Source: Parvibacter caecicola (GTDB lineage Bacteria > Actinomycetota > Coriobacteriia > Coriobacteriales > Eggerthellaceae). Taken from it: a DNA stretch of 64,000 nt. Positions 24,430-32,096 of this stretch are shown one piece after another; the first letter of the stretch is position 1, and the number at the start of each line of letters is the position of its first letter. Both the position numbers and the translations under genes were made by a program. The notes under the pieces were generated by a model that saw nothing but the letters and a program-made list of their open reading frames with translations, made no database searches and was not told the DNA's origin. The stretch is from assembly GCF_003725335.1 (NCBI RefSeq), contig NZ_QIBY01000002.1, positions 186,001 to 250,000 on the forward strand, given 5' to 3'.

Positions 24430-26310
24430 CTAGTCTATCCAGGCTTCCACCAGGTTAATCAGTTCTTGCTGGGTGTGCACATCTAGCTTGGCATAAATAT
24501 TGCGAAGGTGAGTTTTAGCCGTTGAGGGAGTTATCACCAGCGTTTCGGCGATAGTGGCGGCCGTGCGGCCACGGGCCAGCGGCAACAGGATTTCCGACTC
24601 GCGCGCCGTAAGGCCGTACTCTGCCGCCACTCGATTACAGGCGGTGCGCAACCGGTTCATGCGGGCATGCTCCGGCGCTGCGACAACATTGGCCACAGGA
24701 ACACCCAACTCACCGGCCTCAGCTCCGGCAGCGTCTAGCGCGCCGGTGTCGGCCCTGCGGCCTTCGGCTCCGACCCCTTCTGTCCCAGCATTCTCAGACC
24801 CGAAATCCTCGCCCGTGACCCCAGCGGCATCGACCCCGTAGCTCCCGGCCTCAGCTCCGGCACCTTTGCCCCCGGCCCCAGCGCCCTCCGGCCCACTGCC
24901 ACCGCGTGCGCCACCGCCCCGCACCGCTTCCGCCGGCTCGCCCGGGGCGGCCCCATGGCGGCTATCCCCCAGAAACGCAGTGGCCGCCGTGCACACGAAC
25001 AAAACCCCCAAGGGCAGCACCGCCCCCACCATGAACAGGCCACCCTCAGGATTGCCGATAAAACACTGACTGAGTCCCTTGCCCACCTCGAATGACAAGC
25101 ACGTGAGCCACCAGGGCCACAGATACCGGCTTTTCTCCATCACCAAATACGGCGACAGCATGATGAGCACCATGACCAGCTTCTGAGTGATATTCAGAAA
25201 CACCAGGTAGCTGAATACCCACAGGCCCTCGGAAAACGAAGAGAGCCACAGGGAAATGAGCACGGTGCCCAAAAGCAGCAGCTTCAGCAGCTCAAGGCAA
25301 CGGCGGTTCCACAAATAACGGACGAACACCAGCGCCGCCACCCCGGCCACCGCCGTGCCCGTGGCGGCGCCCATCTGCACCAAAAGCGACATGGTGCCAT
25401 TGTCTTGCAGCAGCACCCACAAGCTGTGCACCTGGCCGAACAGCACCGCGAAGCACACCATGGAAATCATGAGGGTGATCAGGAAGAACAGGCGGCCCCC
25501 GCGTTCGCGATCGGGCGGCACGATAAGCGAGTAGTCGGGAAAGGCCACGCCCGTTACCTGATTGTCGTAGGGAATGCCCTCTTCGGCAAAGCGGTTGCCA
25601 TTGGCCTGGGCAGAGGTGGTGTCGGTGGGGTACAGGCACCGCGCCCGGGCGTTTTCGCGAAAAAAGGCCAGCAAGCCCGCCGAGATAACCGGCATCACCG
25701 CCACCAGCATCATGGCGGCATCCGGCTTTAAAAACGCCGTCAAGCAGTTGAGCAGCGCCAGTACCAGCAAGCTGAAGCCGCATACGTTGCACACCGCCGC
25801 CGCGCCGAAGGCGAACAGCTCCACCATCCAAAAGTACATGAACAATACCGGCAGGATATCCAGCGCACAGCGGCATACTATTTCCAGCCATGCCGGAGCT
25901 CCCACTTCGCTCTGGCCCATGCTCATCACCAAAAGCAGCGAATAAACCGCGCCGGCCACCACGATAAACGCCACCGGCAGCCGCAACGCCCCCTTCAGGC
26001 GCTTGTAGGCCAATGCCACCAGAGTCAAAACAACGAGAGACACCACCGCGCCGATGAGGCTGGTAGACGAGAGCAAGTCGCCCACCCGAAACACTGAGGA
26101 GAGCCGGAAGCCCTCCATGGCCAAAAGGGTGCAGGCGAAGCCAACCGTCGCGACCGGAATGCCCGGCATCAAGTTGAAGCGTCGGCCAGTGCGGCGCGCC
26201 CGCGGCGCGCCCGCGGCGCGAGCCGCAAACGCTTGCCCGGCGCACACGTCCTCCCTCGCGGCCCCCTCGGCAGCAACGCGCGGCAGCGAACCGTCCTTCC
26301 GCTCAGCCAA
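24430..26310 (-). CDS. Membrane-embedded LuxR-type transcriptional regulator 1
   Basis: 626 residues: about 12 hydrophobic segments (residues 45-450), a linker of about 100 residues rich in Gly/Ala/Glu, then a LuxR helix-turn-helix (YGLTARESEILLPLARGRTA, TPSTAKTHLRNIYAKL). This design is known from Eggerthellaceae, where such regulators sit beside and control molybdenum oxidoreductase genes, probably sensing the substrate with the membrane domain. The start is TTG 26310, supported by AAGGGGG upstream and a strong promoter 36 nt away; GTG or ATG codons further in are alternatives. It diverges from the oxidoreductase at 26654, its likely target. Confidence 0.9.
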   Translation of the reverse strand: MAERKDGSLPRVAAEGAAREDVCAGQAFAARAAGAPRARRTGRRFNLMPGIPVATVGFACTLLAMEGFRLSSVFRVGDLLSSTSLIGAVVSLVVLTLVALAYKRLKGALRLPVAFIVVAGAVYSLLLVMSMGQSEVGAPAWLEIVCRCALDILPVLFMYFWMVELFAFGAAAVCNVCGFSLLVLALLNCLTAFLKPDAAMMLVAVMPVISAGLLAFFRENARARCLYPTDTTSAQANGNRFAEEGIPYDNQVTGVAFPDYSLIVPPDRERGGRLFFLITLMISMVCFAVLFGQVHSLWVLLQDNGTMSLLVQMGAATGTAVAGVAALVFVRYLWNRRCLELLKLLLLGTVLISLWLSSFSEGLWVFSYLVFLNITQKLVMVLIMLSPYLVMEKSRYLWPWWLTCLSFEVGKGLSQCFIGNPEGGLFMVGAVLPLGVLFVCTAATAFLGDSRHGAAPGEPAEAVRGGGARGGSGPEGAGAGGKGAGAEAGSYGVDAAGVTGEDFGSENAGTEGVGAEGRRADTGALDAAGAEAGELGVPVANVVAAPEHARMNRLRTACNRVAAEYGLTARESEILLPLARGRTAATIAETLVITPSTAKTHLRNIYAKLDVHTQQELINLVEAWID

Positions 26311-26345
26311 TCCTTCGCCCCCTTAGAATTCTGTGCTGGCTGCTC

Positions 26346-26373
26346 ATTATAAAGCAGCCGGCCGGCTCGTCAC
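26346..26373 (-). promoter_or_regulatory. Minus-strand promoter of regulator 1
   Basis: A perfect TATAAT (26346-26351, read on the minus strand) lies 16 nt from GTGACG (26368-26373). It would start a transcript about 30 nt before the TTG start. The rest of the 343-nt gap (26311-26653) holds the control region of the divergent oxidoreductase; I see a partial dyad near 26413-26431 (TACC/GGTA) but no clear plus-strand promoter. Confidence 0.6.
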
Positions 26374-26653
26374 CGCACCGCGGCCCCCAAACCGCCCCCT
26401 CCCCCAAAGATACCACTCTGGGTAGTAGGCCCCTTCCCCTGCTCCGGCGGCTCTCCCCATGCGCTACCACCGTAAGTTCCCATCCTGAGTGGGTGTCGCC
26501 CTCTCCCGAGAAACCGCACCATGAAAAGCGCTTGAGCCGCTTATGTCGAAAGCTGCAGGCGATCCCCATGGTTGGGAGGCGCCCCCCTTCGGCAAGTGTT
26601 TGAGGGAAGCACATCGGCAAAGCGGGGGAAACCTTTGAGAAGAGGAGGAAAGT

Positions 26654-29560
26654 ATGCTTAATTCAAGCGAAAGCATGCAGGCAACCGCAACGGGAGGGCT
26701 GGCCCACAAGCTGGACATATCGCGCCGCAGCTTCGTGAAGTTGGCCGCTGCCACCGCCGCTGCCACCGCCGCAAGCGCCGCCTTCGTGCCCCAAGCACTG
26801 GCGGAAGACCACAATTCCGGCTCGCTTCCGGAAGCAGGGGTGCAGCGCATCCGCACCATGTGCCGTGGCTGCGGCAAGATGGAATGCGGCGTGTGGGTGA
26901 CTGTGGAAAATGGCCGCGCCGTGAAAATCGAAGGCGACGAAAGCTCGTTCGCCTCTTCGGGCAACAGCTGCTCGAAGAGCCAGGCGTCGCTGCAGGCCTG
27001 CTACCACCCCGACCGCTTGGCCTATCCGCTGAAACGCACCAACCCCAAAGGCGACGACGATCCCGGTTGGGTGCGCATCAGCTGGGACGAAGCACTGAAA
27101 ACCGCTGGTGAGAAGTTCTTGGAAATCGAAGCTCAGCGCGGCCCCAACTCCATGTTCTCCATGTGCGGCACTTCCCGCATTTACTGCATGTCCTCGGCAC
27201 TGGCCGCTCAGGCTATCCTGAACACCGCCAACACCCACCAGGCCTACCAGATTTGCAAGGGCCCGCGCCACGTGGCCACCGGTATGGTGTCTGCTCGCGC
27301 CTACAGCTGGATGGCTACCGTCGACCGTCCGAAGGTGTATGTGCAGTGGGGCGGTGCTTCCGAGCTGTCCAACTACGACGACTCCTGCCGCACCACGGTG
27401 GATGCCGCCACCAAGGCCGATCACCACATCCTGGTGGACCCGCGCATGACCAACATGGGCAAGGAGGCCGACATCTGGAATCCGCTGCGCCCCGGCACCG
27501 ACGGCGCCATCGGCCTGGGCTGGCTGAACGTGATCATCAACAACGATTTGTACAACGACTTGTGGGTCAAGCGCTGGACCAACGCTCCCTTCTTGGTGTG
27601 CTACGACATCGAGCCTTCCGGCTGGAAGCAGGGCGGCATGGGCGGCAGCGAGGAAATCAAGACCCGCCTGCTGAAAGAGTCCGACGTGACCGAAGGCGGC
27701 AGCCCCAAGAAATTCATCGTGTTCGACCAGCTGGGCAACAAGTTCACCTACTTCGACGCCGAGACCGGCTACTGGGAAGGCGAGACTCCCTGGGAAATCA
27801 CCGGCAAAGAGGCCGCTCAGGAAAACCTCATTCCCGGCATGACCCAAGGTTTCGTACCGGACATGTCTCCCTTCAACCCGGAAATCGATCCGCAAATTTG
27901 GGGTGAAGTGGAAGTGACCCTGAAAGACGGCCGCACCTCCACCTGCCCCACCGTCTGGCAAGTGTTCAACGACTACTTGGCAGACTTCACGCCGGAAAAG
28001 GTGGAAGAAATCACTTCCGTTCCCGCTGCCGACATCATCGAGGCCGCTACCACCTACGCCACCCCCATCGATCCCACCACCGGCTACGGCAACGGTGGCA
28101 TCCAGTACATGCTGGCAGTAGAGCATGCCTGCAACTCGGTGCAGAACTCCCGTATCTGCGACCTCATTGTGGGTATCACCAACAACTTCGACACCCCCGG
28201 CGGCAACCGCGGCGCCACTTCCGCCACCTTCGGCGAAGAATTTGCCATGATGGGATCCGGCCTGGGCATGGGCGCCCCAGAATTGTGGGACAGTGTGCTG
28301 GGCGTAGAGGATATTCCTCTGCTGAAGCACCACAAGATTTGGGCCGACTCCACCGCCGTCTGGGATGCCTGCAACAACGAAGGCTCTCCGTACCCGCTTT
28401 ATGGCGGCTACTGCCAGTCCGGCGACGTCATGAACATGTCCAACGCTCTTTGGGGCTGGGAAGGCCTGAAAAAGCTGGACTTCTTGTTGGACATCGACCT
28501 GTGGCACACCCCCACCTCCCAGCTGGCCGACATCCTGGTGCCGGCGCGCCATTGGCTGGAAGTGGACTGTCCGCGCCGTTCGCAAGGTTCCGGCGGCATG
28601 GAAGGCAGCCACTGCAAGTGCGTGGAGCCCTATGCCGAAAGCTGGTTCGACGTGGACATCATCATCCAGCTGTGCAAGGCCATGAACAAGCCTTGGAGCG
28701 CCGACCCCGAGAATCCCTGGCCCGACTCCATCTACGAGCTAGACGCCGCCGCTGCCCCCATGGGCTTGACCTGGGAAGAGTGGAAGAAGGAATTCCAGGA
28801 GAAAGGCTTCCGCGACTGCAAGAAGGAGTACCCGGAAGATTGGGGCACCTACCGCCGTTACGAGACCGGCCACTGCGCCGGCGGCCGCGGCGTCTTCGTA
28901 CCCGGCCTGCAAACCCCCACTCGCAAACAGGAAATCTGGTCCACCTGGATTGAGAGCTATCACCCAGACGGGGCCCACACGCTGCCCATGTACAACGAGC
29001 CGCCGGAGAGCCCTATTTCCCAGCCCGAACTGGCCAAGGAATACCCGCTGATCATGACCACCGGCCGCCGTATTCCCGTGTACTTCCACAGTGAGCATCG
29101 CCAGTTGCCCTGGTGCCGCGAGCAATGGCCGGTACCGCGCGTGGAAATCAACCCGGCAGACGCCGAGGAACTGGGCGTCGATCAGGGCGACTGGGTATGG
29201 ATCGAAAGCCCGCGAGGCAAAATTCGCCAGGTGGTGGACCTCTACCACGGCATTCGCCCCGGCACCATCAACTGCGAGCACCAGTGGTGGCTGCCGGAAT
29301 TCAACGGCGCCACCAAGGGCTTCGACCTGGTATCCATCAACTGCCTGGTGAACAAAGACTTGCGCGACCCGCTGTGCGGCTCGTCTTATGCCCGTGCATA
29401 CCAGGTGAAGGTGTACAAGGCCACCCCCGAGAACAGCCCGTTTGGCAATCCCATCCCCTGCGACGTGGACGGCACGCCCATGATTTCCACCCCAGACGAC
29501 CCGCGCCTGAAGGCCTGGTTGCCGGGCGGCCAGGGCACTGAGGCCCATCGCGGATACTAG
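26654..29560 (+). CDS. Tat-exported molybdopterin oxidoreductase 1 (DMSO reductase superfamily)
   Basis: 968 residues. A twin-arginine signal (SRRSFVK, 23-29, then an Ala-rich helix ending near QALA) sends the folded enzyme across the membrane. The [4Fe-4S] cysteines are 70, 73, 78 and 106. Cys201 in YQICKGPRH is in the place of the Mo ligand (compare C-x-G-P in formate dehydrogenase). WDEAL, TYGNGGIQ-like GYGNGGIQYM and the C-terminal HSEHRQLPWCRE are typical of the large Eggerthellaceae reductases that include catechol dehydroxylases. Substrate unknown. ATG 26654 has AGGAGG upstream. Ten nt separate it from its ferredoxin partner; no membrane subunit follows. Confidence 0.92.
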   Translation: MLNSSESMQATATGGLAHKLDISRRSFVKLAAATAAATAASAAFVPQALAEDHNSGSLPEAGVQRIRTMCRGCGKMECGVWVTVENGRAVKIEGDESSFASSGNSCSKSQASLQACYHPDRLAYPLKRTNPKGDDDPGWVRISWDEALKTAGEKFLEIEAQRGPNSMFSMCGTSRIYCMSSALAAQAILNTANTHQAYQICKGPRHVATGMVSARAYSWMATVDRPKVYVQWGGASELSNYDDSCRTTVDAATKADHHILVDPRMTNMGKEADIWNPLRPGTDGAIGLGWLNVIINNDLYNDLWVKRWTNAPFLVCYDIEPSGWKQGGMGGSEEIKTRLLKESDVTEGGSPKKFIVFDQLGNKFTYFDAETGYWEGETPWEITGKEAAQENLIPGMTQGFVPDMSPFNPEIDPQIWGEVEVTLKDGRTSTCPTVWQVFNDYLADFTPEKVEEITSVPAADIIEAATTYATPIDPTTGYGNGGIQYMLAVEHACNSVQNSRICDLIVGITNNFDTPGGNRGATSATFGEEFAMMGSGLGMGAPELWDSVLGVEDIPLLKHHKIWADSTAVWDACNNEGSPYPLYGGYCQSGDVMNMSNALWGWEGLKKLDFLLDIDLWHTPTSQLADILVPARHWLEVDCPRRSQGSGGMEGSHCKCVEPYAESWFDVDIIIQLCKAMNKPWSADPENPWPDSIYELDAAAAPMGLTWEEWKKEFQEKGFRDCKKEYPEDWGTYRRYETGHCAGGRGVFVPGLQTPTRKQEIWSTWIESYHPDGAHTLPMYNEPPESPISQPELAKEYPLIMTTGRRIPVYFHSEHRQLPWCREQWPVPRVEINPADAEELGVDQGDWVWIESPRGKIRQVVDLYHGIRPGTINCEHQWWLPEFNGATKGFDLVSINCLVNKDLRDPLCGSSYARAYQVKVYKATPENSPFGNPIPCDVDGTPMISTPDDPRLKAWLPGGQGTEAHRGY

Positions 29561-29569
29561 GAGGTAAAG

Positions 29570-30229
29570 ATGACTCAATACGCTATCGCCACTGACCTCA
29601 ACCAGTGCGTGGGCTGCCTCGCCTGCAGCGTGGCCTGCAAAGTGGTGAACAATGTGCCCGTGGGCAACTACTGGAACAAGATTCTGCGCATCGGCCCCAA
29701 CCCCAAGGCGGCCGGCGCCACCTTCCCCGATGTGGAAATGTACTTCCTGCCGGTAACCTGCCAGCACTGCGAGAACCCCGCCTGCGTGCAGGTGTGCCCC
29801 ACCGAGGCCAGCCACAAGCTGGCCGACGGCACGGTGCAGGTGGACAAGGAGAAGTGCATCGGCTGCCAGTTCTGCGCCATGGCCTGCCCCTATGGGGTTC
29901 GCTACCTGAACGAAGACGAAAAGGTGGTGGAGAAGTGCACTATGTGCGAGCAGAAGCTGGCCCAAGGGGAACTGCCCCAGTGCGTGGCCCAGTGCGGCGG
30001 CCGCGCACGCTTCGTAGGCGATTTGGAGCAGGGCATCGAGAGCTTCGTGGGCCCGGCCCCCGTTGATGTCTCGACAGGCGACAAGAGCTACAGTGGCACC
30101 GTGCAAAGTCGCGCCACCTTAGGCGAAGCGGTGAAGCCCTTCGACCAAAGCCAGGTGTACACCCTGCCCGACGTGGGCAACAAGCCCAGTTGCGTCTACA
30201 TCCTGCGCGACCGGGTGTGGCAGGGCTAA
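29570..30229 (+). CDS. Four-cluster ferredoxin-like electron-transfer subunit 1
   Basis: 219 residues of the DmsB/NrfC type. Four cysteine sets are visible: CVGCLACSVACK, CQHCENPACVQVCP, CIGCQFCAMACP and CTMCEQ ... QCVAQC, enough for four [4Fe-4S] clusters. It should pass electrons to the adjacent molybdoenzyme and travel with it through Tat, having no signal of its own. AGGAGG ends 6 nt before the ATG. The electron donor is unclear because no DmsC/NrfD protein is in the operon. Confidence 0.93.
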   Translation: MTQYAIATDLNQCVGCLACSVACKVVNNVPVGNYWNKILRIGPNPKAAGATFPDVEMYFLPVTCQHCENPACVQVCPTEASHKLADGTVQVDKEKCIGCQFCAMACPYGVRYLNEDEKVVEKCTMCEQKLAQGELPQCVAQCGGRARFVGDLEQGIESFVGPAPVDVSTGDKSYSGTVQSRATLGEAVKPFDQSQVYTLPDVGNKPSCVYILRDRVWQG

Positions 30230-30291
30230 GGGCCCCTTAACCCGCATCGGAAGCGGGCGGGTCTAATCGTCTCGCCCGCCACCCCCGCACC

Positions 30292-30326
30292 GCCCCGGCT
30301 GCCAGACCCCTCCCGGCAGCCGGGGC
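30292..30326. terminator. Hairpin between converging module 1 and regulator 2
   Basis: A perfect 12-bp stem (GCCCCGGCTGCC at 30292-30303, complement 30315-30326), loop 11 nt, lies between the ends of the ferredoxin gene and the LuxR gene. No strong U-tract; probably shared by both strands. Confidence 0.55.
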
Positions 30327-30349
30327 GTTCTATTGCATCGCAGCGCCTG

Positions 30350-31870
30350 TCAGACGCGCTCCCTCTGGATGAGATCGATCATTTCCTGCGAAGTGTGCAC
30401 TCCCAGCTTCTGGTAAATGTGCTGACGATGGGTGGAAACCGTGCTCTTCGATAGGTACAGCTCTTTTTGGATGTAGGGCAGTGTACGCCCCTTCGCAAAT
30501 AGCACCATCACTTCGCGTTCCCGGTCGGTGAGCCCATAGCGCTGGGCCACGCGACGGCAGCTCTCCTGGAAATGCCCCTGTTGAGAGCGGGGCATGAGTT
30601 CCAGCGTCTCTCCTAAGGTGCGTTCGGTGAACATGAAGCTTTCCATCAGCAGCAACAAAACGGCACAGATAAGGGCCGCAGCAAACAGGGTGGGAACCGT
30701 CAGCTGCCCCTCCGCCAAAAGCCAGCGCCCCACCAGCATGCCGCACAGGGGCCCCGCCGCCCAGGCACAGCGCACCGTGGCAAATGTGCGCAGGCAACTG
30801 GTGAAGAACCGCCGGCAGGTACCGGTGAGCAGCACCCACATCATCATGTTCAGGCACAAAAACGAGGCGTTGTTCACCGCCAGGGGCAGGAAGGTGGATA
30901 AGCCCGGGAAGATGAGCGGGGCCGGCAGCAGAAACACCCCCACCAGCAAGAAGAGCACCGTGAGGCGATAGCACACCTGAGGCCCCCAGGAACTTTTGGC
31001 GGACGCCAGGGCCAAAGCCAAGCCCATGGAACCCAGCGACACCACCGTTGTCACAACAACCTGCACCAGCGCGTAATCGCCCACCTCCCCGGCGGCAAAC
31101 GCGCCCATTCGCACGTACAGGGTGCGGGACAGTTCGTAAGCCACGCCCACTACCAGCATGGACAGCGAAAACGCCGCAGTGAGCCGCCGCAACAGTCGCC
31201 GCTCATCGGGGTTCTCCGGCATTTGCTGCGGCGGCAGCGGATCGTGCTCTTGCTGCTTCTGAAGCCCCAAGGTGTGTACTCCGTAATATAGAAACACCGC
31301 CCCCAACGGAGCCGTAGTGGCGGCGCACACCGTGGCCTCGAACGGAGAGAAGAACAGGTACAGCGAAAAGGCCACCGTGGAAAGCCCATACCCCGTGGCG
31401 ATGGCCACAATGCTCTCCCGCAACGGCAAAAGACTGAGGGTGACCCCAAAGTACATGAGAAAGAACGCTGACGAAACGCCAGAAAGCACTCCGGAGGCAC
31501 CGATGGCCACCACCCCCAGTGTGCCCGGAACCCCCGTGGCGTACATGAGGAACGTGCTGGCAGCCAAGGAAGCCGGGATTATTATCCGCATGGGATTCGT
31601 ACCCAAGATGCCGCGCACCTGCCGATGGAACGCGGCGATAAGCGCTAACGTTGCAGTCGTGGAAACGATGGAAATGAGGTAAACGGCGTCCATAATGGCC
31701 TCGCCATTGGCAAAGTTGTGGAATATCCCCAAGCTTTGGAACACCATGAGCACCCACACCAGCGCGCACCCGAACGCCACGCCGATGGACACCACCGGCA
31801 ACGACAGAAGCTGCCGCATTGCCCGCCAGCGTTGCAGCGCCTCGGCGCTCCCTTTGAACCCAGCCGTCAT
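30350..31870 (-). CDS. Membrane-embedded LuxR-type transcriptional regulator 2
   Basis: 506 residues, about 12 hydrophobic segments and a C-terminal LuxR helix-turn-helix (YGLTDREREVMVLFAKGRTL, SKSTVSTHRQHIYQKLGV). Unlike regulators 1 and 3 it has only a short, ordinary linker before the DNA-binding domain. The start is ATG 31870 with GAGGAG upstream; a longer frame to 31924 lacks one. It diverges from oxidoreductase 2, its likely target, repeating the arrangement of module 1. Confidence 0.9.
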   Translation of the reverse strand: MTAGFKGSAEALQRWRAMRQLLSLPVVSIGVAFGCALVWVLMVFQSLGIFHNFANGEAIMDAVYLISIVSTTATLALIAAFHRQVRGILGTNPMRIIIPASLAASTFLMYATGVPGTLGVVAIGASGVLSGVSSAFFLMYFGVTLSLLPLRESIVAIATGYGLSTVAFSLYLFFSPFEATVCAATTAPLGAVFLYYGVHTLGLQKQQEHDPLPPQQMPENPDERRLLRRLTAAFSLSMLVVGVAYELSRTLYVRMGAFAAGEVGDYALVQVVVTTVVSLGSMGLALALASAKSSWGPQVCYRLTVLFLLVGVFLLPAPLIFPGLSTFLPLAVNNASFLCLNMMMWVLLTGTCRRFFTSCLRTFATVRCAWAAGPLCGMLVGRWLLAEGQLTVPTLFAAALICAVLLLLMESFMFTERTLGETLELMPRSQQGHFQESCRRVAQRYGLTDREREVMVLFAKGRTLPYIQKELYLSKSTVSTHRQHIYQKLGVHTSQEMIDLIQRERV

Positions 31871-31992
31871 AACCTCCTCGTTCCTCTGTGGCGTCTGGAC
31901 CTGCCCGCCGCGCCCCCATCTCATAATGTAACGGAAAAGAGCGGCTATTGCCCTTCCAGTTTATATAGACCGCGTTTTCCCATGTCAAGACC

Positions 31993-32031
31993 ATCGTGTC
32001 TTTCGCACGATTTGGAACAATCGGGCATAAT
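31993..32031 (+). promoter_or_regulatory. Dyad and -10 ahead of oxidoreductase 2
   Basis: ATCGTG (31993-31998) and CACGAT (32006-32011) form a 6-bp inverted repeat, followed by CATAAT (32026-32031), a good -10 without a recognisable -35. This is the layout of an activator-dependent promoter; the neighbouring LuxR-type protein is the obvious candidate. Confidence 0.4.
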
Positions 32032-32096
32032 GCTTGGTTTTCGGCCTTCGCTGGCGGCATATGTTTTGCTCATCCGCACAGACGAGAGGAGGATGC